Positions 34,153 to 44,631 of a stretch of 64,000 nt of DNA are shown here, piece by piece. Each line of letters begins with the position of its first letter. The stretch's first letter is position 1. The position numbers and the translations under genes are program-made. Source of the DNA: Amyelois transitella (taxonomy: Eukaryota; Arthropoda; Insecta; Lepidoptera; Pyralidae); the NCBI RefSeq assembly GCF_032362555.1, contig NC_083536.1:8060001-8124000 (forward strand), read 5' to 3'. The notes under the pieces were generated by a model that was not told the DNA's origin, did no database searches, and was given only the letters and a program-made list of their open reading frames with translations.

Positions 34153-34345
34153 ATAATTTCAGTCAGCGCGCGTGCGTGTTAACAAGCACACACTTACTGC
34201 GTATTATCTGGATTTGTTCCGGACCCGCGATATACGGCACATAATCAAGTGACATTGTTTCAAAAATTTTTAATATACTCGTATATCATTTTTGTTAAGA
34301 ACTTTGTCAAACTCCATCAGTGACGATCCTGCAAAAATTTTAAAC

Positions 34346-35344
34346 ATGAACTTACAGCGAAGTCCTCCTGGCCACTCTAGCTCGCAACCTAATATTTCGG
34401 AGCTAATAAACAGCGACTATGAGCAACAGGTGACACTCAGAAAAAGAAAAAATCCAAATGAATTCAACGTTGTAGAATTTGATAAAAAAGTGGAAGAAAC
34501 GCTGGAGAGTATGCGGTCTAACATTATTATTGACATCAACAACTCATTGGCCACGTTCCAGGACCACATGAAATCTACTTTGCAAGGTATGATCGACAAT
34601 CAAAATGACACCATTAAGGAACTTGCCAATAAGGTCACTGGCCTCACCTCACAGATAAGCGATATGAAGCAATCGTGTGACACAATCCAGTCGGAAAACA
34701 AACGAATCGGGAATTTTTAAGAGAGGTTAAAATCTTAGAATCGGACAACAGTGACCTGAACTCCAAGATTTAATTACTGGAGAAAAAGTTAACTGATAAC
34801 ACAAACACAATCACTGATCTTGCCAACCAGCTTTCATATAAGGAACAGCAATGTAGAATGAATGCTGGCATACCCTACATGAAATCAGAAAATCTGTTAA
34901 ACATTATACAAGCAATTTGACCAAAATTGGTATATCTTTGTGTTCTTCCGATATCGACCACATTCATCGTGTGCGACGTTTTGCTTCAGTGAAAACGGCT
35001 ACAGAAAGCAGTGGTTAAGAACCAACACAAATCCCCAATATCATCGTTAAGTTCATACAACGTCAGAAAAAATCTGATGTGCTTGCAGCAGTCCGCGCGA
35101 GACGCGGCGAACTGCCTACGATGTGGATATCGACGGACCCGCACGGTCAGTGTACGAGTGTAGTGAACGAGCATCTAACGCCCAGCAACAAAATGCTGTA
35201 CAGTCGCACGCGTAAACTGGGCAGGGATATGATACGTGGATATGCCTATATTAGAATAAAAGACTGTAAAATTTTTGTGAGAAAGAACGATGAATCAAAA
35301 CCTATTTTAATTTCACGTGACGTTGATATTGCAAAAATAAAATG
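34346..35344 (+). pseudogene. element D ORF1, coiled-coil nucleic-acid-binding protein
   Basis: The first 125 codons are open (34346-34720) and form a long coiled coil (ITSQISDMKQSCDT-type heptads, about 34480-34720). After a frameshift and several stops, the C-terminal domain is readable in 35079-35344: LAAVRARRGELP, the SNKMLYSRTRKLGRD motif and CKIFVRKNDESKPILI. This C-terminus resembles the baculovirus FP25K-like domain common in insect LINE ORF1 proteins. Start chosen at the first ATG of the open frame. Confidence 0.7.
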
Positions 35345-35816
35345 ACTTTTATTTATATTGTTTAATGGTGATTGTCATACTTTAGTATACTGCTTACTGT
35401 TGCGTCAATAACGTTTTTACCAAATAACAAAATACCTTACTAAGTACGTTCCAATTGATATTTTTAAAACTGTACTTACTTATTTCTTTAGTAAAAATAA
35501 AGTTTGTTTTAAACGTCTCAGGCCTCTTTTCCATTACACGGTTTCTCGCCGTGAAAATCTACGGTTAATTCGCCGCGTGTAGGCACGGTCGTCAGTGTGG
35601 TATGGATCACTATATGAGCTTGTCGACATGCACGGTGGCGCCAAGGCACGGCGCCGCGGCCGCGTGCGCCGTGACTGCCCCTCGGCGCGCCGCGTCTACG
35701 CACGGCGTGATTTTCACCAGTGTTGTATGGCAGTCTATCGGGGTGTGTCGACGGTGCCGGACGTACGCACGGATTCGTGACCGCTTATATATGCTGTTTC
35801 GCGATTTTATTATAAA

Positions 35817-38800
35817 ATGAACATAAATCAAGAATTATTAATTACGTTGATTCAAGAAAGGCCTGTAATATGGGATAAGACCATCGACGATTATAAAAAT
35901 AAGCGGCTTAAATATGATTCCTGGAAAGAAATATTTATTCATTTCCAGCCCACATTTGAAGATTTAAGTGGTGATGAGAAAAACAAGTTTGGTAAGTTAC
36001 AGATATTTAATTATTAACTTTTTACTTATGCATAGTTGTTTTGATAGGAGAGGCGACCTTCGTTAGATACAAAATATTGTGCAAATCTGTTGCGAACTTC
36101 ATTAGCCGCCAAACTTCCGCGAACTGCATTCGTGATAGGTAACTGGATTAGTTCCGATTCTGAATCAAGGGTGGACTCATTTTCACTCGCATTGTGAAAC
36201 TGAAAGTTTTCCTGCTTATGTATAAAATTTTGCAAAACACAACATGTTTTCACAATATCAACTGCCAAATCGATGGACACATTCATTGGCCGGTGAAAAA
36301 TTCGCCATTTATTGGATAAAATGCCAAACGCACATTCAACAAATCTTCGCGCTCTTGTGAGTCTGTAGTTAAATGTACGTTTTAATTGATCAAGCTGATG
36401 ACCACCAAATGGACGAAGCAAGTGATAATGCAAAGCAAAGGCTTCGTCCGCAACGAACACATATGGCAAATCGTAGTCAATTCCAGGCAAACGTGTTGCA
36501 TCGGGTAGATTTAATCCGTTGTTTGTTAAATTTTTCCAAAATGGGGTCTCTTTAAACACACTGGAATCACACTCCTTTCCGTAGGCGCCAACGTCAACAA
36601 ATATAAAGTTGTAATCGCTATCTACTACTGCCATCAAAACTATAGAAAAAAAATGTTTGTAATTTAAAAACATCGAGCCACTATCAATTGGCTTAATAAG
36701 TCTGATGTGTTTTCCATCGACCGCTCCTAAGCACAGCGGGAAGTTGGAAGATTCTTGAAATTTGCTTGCAATGTGTAGCCAGTCTTCTTTAGATGGTATT
36801 TTCATATCGCTCCTTCAATACAAAAGCACCACAAGTCAAAATAAGCAAATTGTTCAGGAGAGGCATTTGAAAAAATAATTTGGATAATTTTGTGTTTTTT
36901 TTATAATCTATGGGTAATTAAGTAATGTTTTTGGTATCAAAAGACGCGTAATTAAATAGACTATTATTAAATAAAGCAATCTTAACCATACCTCAAATAG
37001 ATCCTCGAAAAAATGCAGATAAGTTAGTTTTGTATATAGACTTCGACTTCAAGAACATTCAAATTTTATAAATGAAACCAACATAATAAGGAAAATTTGA
37101 GTTTTATTATCAGTTTTCAAGTTAAATAAACATACCATGAGATCAATATTTAAGTCTTCTAATTAATATATTACCTTTTTAGTAGGTAAGAGGAATAAAT
37201 TTAAATTTTTAACTTAATACAAACAAAACAAACCTTTTAAGCTATAAAAACAAAAAACTCTTGCATAGAATTAACAAAACAAATAATAAGAATTATTGTA
37301 ATAGTAAATACACTATCCAGGTATTTAACTAGCCTCCTAAAACTTAACAACTATCAGTTACAACAATGTAGGTACTTGTAATTATTCTCACTTTACGTTC
37401 ACCACCAAGAAGAGGTTTCACCTCTTTGAACAACCGATTAAAGAAATAATAAGTAAAAAATAACTATACTTTAATAATAAAATGTTTTAAGCTATACCTA
37501 GTCACGATCAAATCAGACTTTTTCAATGGAATAATACTAATTTGTATTGTTTTACTTATGGAGTAGACACCTCCAAAATTATTTCCCTGATCTACATTCT
37601 ACACTAATCACAACCATATAAAACACATAAACGTGGTATACTCGTAAAAGTGTTCTTACAAAAATATATTTTTTATAAAAGGTTGACTTACAACTACATG
37701 GAGCGTAATGCTCGTAAAGGTATAAAAAAAACTTAAACTGTTTTAGTTCAAAAATCAGTTCACAACAGTAACTTATGCACGAATTTAGAGATTATTATAA
37801 AAAGATTCATAAAATTTTGGCACGACATTTTTTTGGATTAGCTTTAGAATCCCATGCTTTTTTGCTTCAGGAACAGTAAGCTTTTCAGTGTAAAGTTGGT
37901 TTAGAGTCAAATTATTATCAGGTACTGGGTTCGACTTCGTGCGGCGTTTTCTCAACGTAGATACCGATTTGAACTCTTCGTCTTCGTAGGACGTTTTAAA
38001 GAAAAATATGCCATTGCTTACTTTATCTGTCTTCAGAATCTTTATATCAGCCCATTTGAATTTATTGCCATTATCATCTATATTGTAGTTTCCTATACAC
38101 AGAGATTTGAGGTCAAAAAAATTCTCATGTGTCAGTTCTTACAGTAACAGTATAAGGCTTTCCAGTTTTCTTCGCTGTTTTAATCAGAGTGATATACTGG
38201 TCTGGAACGTAAATTGGAGATGATTTTAATGCTCTAGTAATATTACGTTGAATGACCGAATGAACACAGTCTCCTTCATTTTGTGTGTGGCCTTTTATAA
38301 GGAACTTATGAGTAATACTCTTGATGTTTGGCAATTCTTGAGTCGCATATTGGTACATTGCAAGCATGAATTTGTTCTTTTGTTGCCCACAGCAACAACA
38401 CTAGGAGACTGTTCGTCTACGCTAGATGGGTGCTCGTCAACGCTAGATGGCTGGTCATCAACTCTAGGTAATGGTGAATTAATTTTGAATATTTCCTGGT
38501 TATCTACGGCTGATGATTGTGGAAAATCTTGAATGCCAGGTAACTGCGCTTGTGGTTGTTGCTCTTCTTCGGAATCTGACTGGGCTTTGCGTTTTTTAAT
38601 AAATGGATCTTCATACGTAGGATCTTTGACACTATCATCGGATGAGAAATCTTTATGGCTATTTGTAGAACTGGAGCTACTTGAAGAACTAGAACTGCTC
38701 GAAGAGCTAGAAGATTCATCAGATGAAGAGTTACTGTCTGAGTCTGTTTCTGGGATGACTAAAGATGGTTTATTGAATGTTCTGTGTTTTGATGGCGTTT

Positions 38801-40670
38801 CTGGAATATCTTCGTTTTCTTCATCAGAGTTGAGAATATCTAAATCAAATTGACTATCTGGTACGGATGATTTGCTATCTTCTATCTTATCAGCATCATA
38901 TTCCTCAGGTGGTACCAAGTTCAAAATACGGTACGCTCTTGATGTCATGCTGAACAAAAAAAAAAAGGTAAGGTGAGTAGGTAGGTTGTTGAACCCTACT
39001 GCGGCTTGCGCGATACCTACATGGAACGAGTAGGTATAGCCCGCAACGAAAGTGGGATTTGTCACTTGAAGCTTATAGTGTACAATAAAAAACTTTCAGA
39101 CAAAATAGCAGCATTAAAACTAAACATTGCTTTTTAATTAAAAATAACACAAAACTCACTTAATTCAAAATATGGTGGTATTGCATACAAAAATAAGAGC
39201 AAATACCACATGTATTAATTCAAAACTAACCAATTTGCAAACATTGTACTATTGCATATAAAAATGATAAGATACTTACGTGTATGTGATCTGCAAAAGG
39301 TAATTATTTTTGAATGTGGCACTTTTAAATATATGATTTCACGCGTCTTTTAGCAGTTGTTTGGAATGTGGTAGTTTTACACAAAAAAAGCGTGTGCTTG
39401 TGCCGAATGACTGCTGACAACTGACAATATGGTACTTTTTCGCGGAACTCAGTTACAAAAACGGTACAAAACAAAACTAACGTGTGTGCGTTTACGGGTG
39501 TTTATAGTCATAAAACAATGGCTGTTTTCGCGAAATATTAAAGTTTCATCGTTTAAGATGCATTTTATGCAAAAATAACGTTTTTGAAATTTTTTGACTT
39601 GTGGTGCTTTTGTATTGAAGGAGCGATATATTCTTTATACAGTTCTAACCAAATGTAGTGGCATACTTCACGTACGATGCAACTTATGGTTTTTATTCCA
39701 ATTCTATAGCTGTAGTATAGGTCAGTAAAGGTATCTCCTGTTGCTAGATACCTGAAATATAAAACCAAACGGTTCAGGTTCAAATACTAAAACCCCATTT
39801 TAGGTCGGGGTCGATTCAGTTTAGGTCGGGGGTTTTTATAAATTTTGAATTTAATAATTAATATTTATTTATTTTCAGGGCAAATGGTGATGAAGAAGTG
39901 GACCAATATGAAAGATAGCTGGATAAAATATGACAAAAAAATTAATGAATGTAAGTCTGGTTCTTCAGCAAAAAAAAAAAGAAAATATATGTTCTATGAT
40001 GAAATGATGTTCCTAAAAAAATGTTGAGCATCGCAAGACCGATTCTAACATGACTGAACATGTTCATGATTCTAGCCTCAGTAATGAAAATTTTGATAGT
40101 GCAGTCCCGAATCAATCAAGCTCGGGATACACTGAACGGAGTGAGACGCAAAGGGCTAAAAAAAAAAGAAAAAATGAACTAAGTGAAGTTGACATTAGGT
40201 TTATGAAGTTTATGGATTCAGCAGAACGAGATGAGAAAAAGAAAAGCCGTAGTATGAACTTTTTTATGGGAATCGCTGATACAGTTGACAAGTTCAGTGA
40301 TGAAAATATGATAGACTTTCAGTTTCAAGTAATTTCAATAATTAAAAATATTCAACAAAGACAGTGTACTCAGTATATACCTACATCAAGAAACCAATGG
40401 GATCAAGGCTATCAAGGATATTTAAGTGGTACAGCATCCTCAAATGCGCAATCGTCAACATATGGATATTCTACAGCTGCTAGATCGGGCTATGGAATAA
40501 GTCGTCCACAGACGTCTTCTCATGATTTTGGACACGGTTCTGGTTCAGAGCCAATCCACTACCGACCCGAATCACAATTATCTGTACATAGTGTAAATGC
40601 GGAAAGTATCTCGGCAGATTCTCAAGTTTCTATTGAAGACGAATTCGATTTTAGTACCGCACTTGAGTAG
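35817..40670 (+). CDS. MADF/BESS-type accessory protein of H1 (two exons)
   Basis: Exon 1 (35817-35991) encodes a MADF DNA-binding domain: LITLIQERPVIWDKTIDDYK, YDSWKEI, and ends at the donor G|GTAAGT. Exon 2 starts after TTTTCAG at 39879, in phase, completing MADF (KKWTNMKDSWIK), then a Lys-rich segment, a BESS-like motif (VDIRFMKFMDSAERD, about 40185) and a Gln/Ser/Tyr-rich tail. A homopolymer frameshift near 40010-40025 (A7) separates the two open pieces of exon 2, a defect or sequencing error. Harbinger accessory proteins bind DNA and assist transposase nuclear entry. The 3.9-kb intron holds the transposase's main exon on the other strand. Confidence 0.75.
36808..39625 (-). mobile_element. 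Sola-like DNA transposon, internally deleted
   Basis: Perfect 34-bp terminal inverted repeats beginning CGCTCCTTCAATACAAAAGC, flanked by the 4-bp TSD ATAT (36804-36807, 39626-39629) in the H1 transposase. It carries only the N- and C-terminal parts of its own transposase-like protein, joined by a deletion near 38390. A 4-bp TSD with such TIRs is characteristic of Sola elements; the superfamily name is inference. Confidence 0.75.
37770..38948 (-). pseudogene. deleted Sola-like transposase: acidic/Ser-rich N-terminus plus C-terminal domain
   Basis: Starts MTSRAYRILNLVPPEEYDAD at 38948 and runs through an acidic segment and a stretch of about 20 serines (38640-38740). The frame then changes near 38390 into a conserved segment (NIKSITHKFLIKGHTQNEGD, CVHSVI) of the DUF7869/RNase H-fold type, followed by KTAKKTGKPYTV and, after another frameshift, FKWADIKILKTDKVS. 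The catalytic core between the two halves is missing. The C-terminal half is homologous to the plus-strand relic at 11121-11366. Confidence 0.6.
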
Positions 40671-41284
40671 CATTTTCAGCGTAGTGTATTTTTTGATTTA
40701 CTTGTTCTTAAATTAATATTTGTTAAAATTCAATTACATGTAATAATTTTGTTTGTGTGCAATAAACAATTTTAAACTAAAATATGTCATTTAATTTTGT
40801 ACCTACTTACCTCAGAGTTACAGCCAATCTTTCTGCGGGCGATATACTCTCTCGCATAAAAGTATCTTGATGTTTTAGTTCCTGGGATAATTTTTGGAGC
40901 AAGTTGTCGAATGTAGTTTTCTGCATTCTAAAATAATTGTAAAACTTGTCTTCATCTTCTCTCAATTGATTCTTGACAAGTGTATGAAACGCGCCATATT
41001 CCTCCCTTTTTTCTAAAATCGGATGTATCCAAAACCTTACTTCCCTTTTTTTTTCTATTTTCTTTTTCCTATATATGTAATAAGCAACTATAATCTTTTT
41101 TTTCGTAAGAAAATTCATGACGCAGCACGTCCTACACAGCCCGAGTAAAAAGCGCTACTAGCCAGTACTTACCAATGTCTCGCGCGGTGATTTTGCCGTA
41201 TCATGTACAAGCTAGCACGTTTTTTCAACCGTACGGCTTACACACCGTACGTTTGAACAACCGTGTAATGGAAAAGAGGCCTCA

Positions 41285-42059
41285 CTCTAAATATATTTGT
41301 CAGTCTGACTATACCTATACCTCATTACAAATACTTTCTGAGTTTATTCTTACGAAGCGGGTGGTACGCTCATTTCCTACACACAATAACACAAATGACT
41401 TATCTATGTATTTACTATTAAACACGAGAGGTTTGCGAACTAAGTCAGAGTTATTTCTACGGGAGGTTTTAAATAACAACTATGATATAATTTGTGTATC
41501 TGAGTCTTGGCTTAGTGATGGTTTCTACTCTTCTGAATATATTGACTCCCGCTATAACGTTTTTCGTTGTGATCGTGACAAAGATGCTAGTGGGCATGGG
41601 CGCGGGGGCGGGGTGCTGGTGGGTGTGCGCCGCGAGCTGTGCGCGGTCGCTCGCCGCGAGTGGTACGCGCCGCCGCCGCCGGCCGACGAGCTGTGGCTGA
41701 GCATCTTGTTGCGCGCCCGTGACTTCCCGCCCCCCGCCGCCGCCGCCGCACCTGGGTCTGCGTCTCCGTCTGCGCCTTCCGATCGTAAACACGGGCCCTA
41801 CCTTTACTTGGGATGTACTTATATTCCGCATTCGCCCTCGCACGAAAATATTCTATCTGCCTTTTACGACCGAGCAGCCGACTTGGCACATTCAAATCCT
41901 AATGATACTTTTCTTATACTGGGCGATTTTAATATGGCATCTGGACGAAGAAAATAATAATATGATTCCACAGTCGAGTGCTGACACTCCAACTAGTCTT
42001 ACAGTTGAATTTCTAGATTTCTCATTACTACAGCAATTTAATAAAGAATTTAATATTAA
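41285..42059 (+). pseudogene. element D ORF2 endonuclease
   Basis: AP-type endonuclease start: LLLNTRGLRTKSELF, DIICVSESWLSDGF, a GC-rich Pro/Ala insertion (about 41590-41770) and the catalytic LILGDFNMA (about 41914-41940). The frame shifts just after, and Helitron A interrupts it at 42060. The domain end (SCRPLVLED) is found in 43000-43037, beyond Helitron A. The codon-biased GC-rich stretch is unlike the rest of the AT-rich element. Confidence 0.8.
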
Positions 42060-42314
42060 CTAGCTGTTGCCCGCGACTTCGTCCGCGTAAAGTTCGAGTT
42101 GAATCTTAATCATACAGTCAGATTCAGACAGACAGACAAAAAATGTAAAAAAAAAATTCTTTATCCGTTTCAGTCAAAATATTAAATATAGAGACAAAAT
42201 ATTTTTACCGTTTTATTATATGTAGTATTTTGATTTTCATTTTTTTTAAATAAAATACTCAAACAACACAAAAAAAATATTTTTAATAAAAAATAATACA
42301 TATCTTGTTTTTTT

Positions 42315-42385
42315 GTAAGGATTCGAACTTGGACCGTCAACTTCACAGTCTCACGCGCTAACCACTGGACCATCGAAGCCGTTGC
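42315..42385 (-). mobile_element. tRNA-derived SINE head
   Basis: On the minus strand, A-box-like TGGTCCAGTGGTTAGCGCG (42361-42373 region) and B-box-like AGTTCGAATCC (42320-42330) are spaced as in a tRNA, followed by an A/T-rich tail. It begins GGCTTCGATGG. The acceptor stem does not close, so this is a SINE promoter rather than a working tRNA gene. Confidence 0.6.
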
Positions 42386-42410
42386 GGTGGTGTCGAAATT
42401 ACAGTAGACT

Positions 42411-42600
42411 ACATACATATGGTCACGTCTATATCCCTTGCGAGGTAGACAGAGCTTGAAAAGACTGAATGGCCACGTTCAGCTATTTGGCTGATGATAG
42501 AATTGAGATTCAAATAGTGATAGGTTGCTCGCCCATCGCTTAAAAAAGAATCCCAAGTTTGTAAGCCTATCCCTTAGTCGCCTTTCACTTATATTTATAT
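42411..42600 (-). mobile_element. RTE-derived short repeat (partial)
   Basis: Same family as 3228-3448: 3' end ACATACATATGGTCACGTCT at the left, then the shared blocks through CCCTTAGTCGCCTTTC at about 42595. It lacks the 5' start. It lies inside Helitron A. Confidence 0.7.
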
Positions 42601-43037
42601 GTTATAGGTATTATGCTGTCGTGTAATGATAAATGACTTTGAATTTCAAATTTCGTAACTTATTTGCAGGCAAACTCATGCCTTGAATTCATCCAAATGT
42701 CGATTACTTTTTTTAATGAACCGATTTTGATGAAACAAACTTTAAATGTTCTTCTGAGTTAAAACAAAGCAATTGGTGAAAGTTTGAAGTAAATCGGTTC
42801 AGTACTTTCGGAGATAATCGTGATCATACATACAGACAAACAGACAAGAAATTAAAAAAAAATATTTTTGCTTTCTATTATTCATTCTAAGTATCCCTCT
42901 ATCCATTTCAGTCAAAAATACTAAATGTACAGACAAAATATTTTTACTATTTTATTATATGTATAGATAATAGACTTAGTATTTAGTAATACTTTTTGCA
43001 CAGTTTCTCACTCCTGTAGACCGCTAGTATTAGAAGA

Positions 43038-43717
43038 CTAGCTGTGCCCGCGACTTCGTCCGCGTGGAATAGTTATTTTGGGCATCATTATGCGGTCAGG
43101 CGGTCACGTTAGAAAGAACGCTAGTTCGCCGTATTAAATGTTTTGCTGCAAATTGCTTATAACGACTATATCTCAAAACCTATTCGTCTGATTTATAAAC
43201 TGTAAATGGCAATTTTAGTCTACATGAAAAGCCGAAAGTAATAAACATATTTATTTGGATAAGGATTAATACTGAATCAAAGAAAATTGGTTTCAAAATA
43301 ACTTATGTTTATAATGAAAAAATAATCTTAAAAAATTAACTTAAAAGTGGTAATTGTAAGTAAACCTTAAGAGATAGATATATGCTCTCGCGGACTTTTT
43401 TGTGGCAAAAAATGAGTACTTCACATCTTTAGTACATTGTTTTACTATATCTTTGTTGGTTTGCGCAGCGTTCGCGTGGAAAGCTCGCAGATGGCCGACT
43501 CATTCAACTTTCGCCTGCATTGTTGACGTTTCCCGTAGGAAATCCGGGATAGATAGCCTATAGCCTTCCTCGATAAATAGACTATCTAACAGTGAAAGAA
43601 TTATTCAAATCGGTTCAGTAGTTTCTGAGATTAGCGCGTTTAAACAAACAAACAAACAAACAAACAAACAAACAAACAAACAAAACAAACTCTTCAGCTT
43701 TATAATATTAGTATAGA
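43038..43717 (-). mobile_element. Helitron B
   Basis: A 680-bp minus-strand Helitron: CTAG at 43038-43041, hairpin signal GCCCGCGACTTCGTCCGCG, and 5' terminus TCTATACTAATATTATAAAG ending at 43717, between host A and T. It contains a CAAA microsatellite (about 43650-43690). Removing it restores element D's frame (VLED continuing into IDQHQKALDI). It is non-coding. Confidence 0.85.
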
Positions 43718-44626
43718 TATAGATCAGCATCAAAAAGCGTTAGACATTAATTTACCAGCATGTTCTCCTCGAACTGCTCTTGTAAACAATAAAATTCTGA
43801 AGAAATTATTTTATAAAGCCGACTACGATGCCATAAATAAAGATATTAATTCTCACAACTGGTTTTCTTTCTTCTCGTCCCTGGACAATGTTAACAGCTA
43901 TATTGACTATTTCTATGATGTTATTAATAAGCTAATCTCTAAACATGTGCCTACGAGAAATACATTTATTAATAGTAAGCATCCCCCCTGGTATACTAGG
44001 TCTTTGGTAAAACTGAGTAATGAGAAAAAAAATTACCATCATAAATGGAAAACTTATGGCAATCTGTCGGCTTATAGCACTTTCTCTTTGCTGAGAAAAA
44101 GGTTAAGAAAATTACAACATACAAAATATAAAATTATATTACTTTATCTGAAAATATATTAAAGAAAATTCAACTTATTTCTGGACTTACGTAAAGTCCA
44201 AAAAGCAACTTGGTGATACCCCAATATTATGTACAATGTAAACAAAGATCCACTCACAACCGGAAAAGACATTTGCGAAGGATTTAATACGTATTTCCAG
44301 TCTCTTTTTGTAAATTTAGATTCTGACTTCCCACCACTTGATTGTTCTTATTTGCCTGAGAATGAACATTCTAACTCGCGTATCAATTCTATTAATATAG
44401 ATAAGGAGACTATTTTGTACGAGTTAAAGCATATTAACCTAAACTAAAGTGCAGGAGCTGATGAAATCCCCCCGATTTTTATTTCAAAGTGTGCTGATTC
44501 TTTACTGATGCCTTTATATTTAATTTTTAAGAAATCGATAGAGACTGGACTGTTTTCTAGTAAATGGAAACAGGCTCTCATTATCCCTATTCCCAAAAAT
44601 AATCACCGGGAGTTCATTTCACAGCA
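43718..44626 (+). pseudogene. element D ORF2 linker and RT start
   Basis: Continues ORF2 after Helitron B: HPPWYTRSLVKLSNEKKNYH (about 43980), the FNTYFQSLF motif (about 44285), and the RT opening with SAGADEIPP and FSSKWKQALIIPIPKNN (44450-44610). Frameshift near 44160-44220, stop near 44446. A 1.4-kb insertion interrupts it at 44632. Confidence 0.75.
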
Positions 44627-44631
44627 TAGAC

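Larger units (their letters stand above)
36026..41118 (-). pseudogene. H1 Harbinger transposase (two exons), interrupted by Sola-like element
   Basis: Exon 1 is 41118-40811, ending AVTLR|GTAAGT. Exon 2 starts at 39751 after TTATATTTCAG and runs to 36026, with the Sola-like insertion (36808-39625) inside it. Without insertion and one ATAT copy the frame is continuous, about 403 residues. DDE residues: GAVDGKH (first Asp), FVADEAFAL (second Asp), VECAFG (Glu). The HTH-like N-terminal part has the PAERLAVTLR..LATGDTF block typical of the family. All key residues are present, so the only visible defect is the insertion. MADF exon 2 lies antisense in its intron. Confidence 0.85.
35521..41281. mobile_element. 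PIF/Harbinger transposon H1 (contains a Sola-like insertion)
   Basis: Terminal inverted repeats begin GGCCTCTTTTCCATTACACG (left 35521, right ending at 41281), flanked by the 3-bp TSD TCA (35518-35520, 41282-41284), a variant of the usual TWA. It carries a minus-strand transposase and a plus-strand MADF/BESS gene whose exons interlock. Without the 2.8-kb Sola-like insertion it is about 2.9 kb. It sits between ORF1 and ORF2 of element D. The left end is GC-rich and palindromic (35570-35780). Confidence 0.9.
42060..42967 (-). mobile_element. Helitron A (carries a tRNA-SINE and an RTE-derived repeat)
   Basis: Minus orientation: the 3' end CTAG at 42060-42063 with the hairpin signal CCCGCGACTTCGTCCGCG just inside, and the 5' end TCTATACATATAATAAAATA at 42967. 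It is inserted between A and T in element D's endonuclease. A near repeat of its 5' end region also occurs internally (42160-42235 versus 42884-42961), so the copy may be composite. No helicase gene. Confidence 0.7.

Noticed and set aside
35595..35820. GC-rich overlapping frames on both strands near the H1 left end
   Set aside because: They lie in the subterminal palindromic region of H1, upstream of the MADF start, and have no homology that I can recognise.
38295..39065. Ser-rich acidic protein as a host gene
   Set aside because: It lies entirely between the 34-bp TIRs and ATAT duplications of the Sola-like element, and its C-terminal half matches another relic in the window.
42315..42385. 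Functional tRNA gene
   Set aside because: A and B boxes are present, but the acceptor stem does not pair and it is embedded in Helitron A with an A/T-rich tail; a SINE head fits better.
43650..43690. CAAA repeat as a LINE tail or telomere-like array
   Set aside because: It lies inside Helitron B, next to the family's normal 5' end; a microsatellite within the element.
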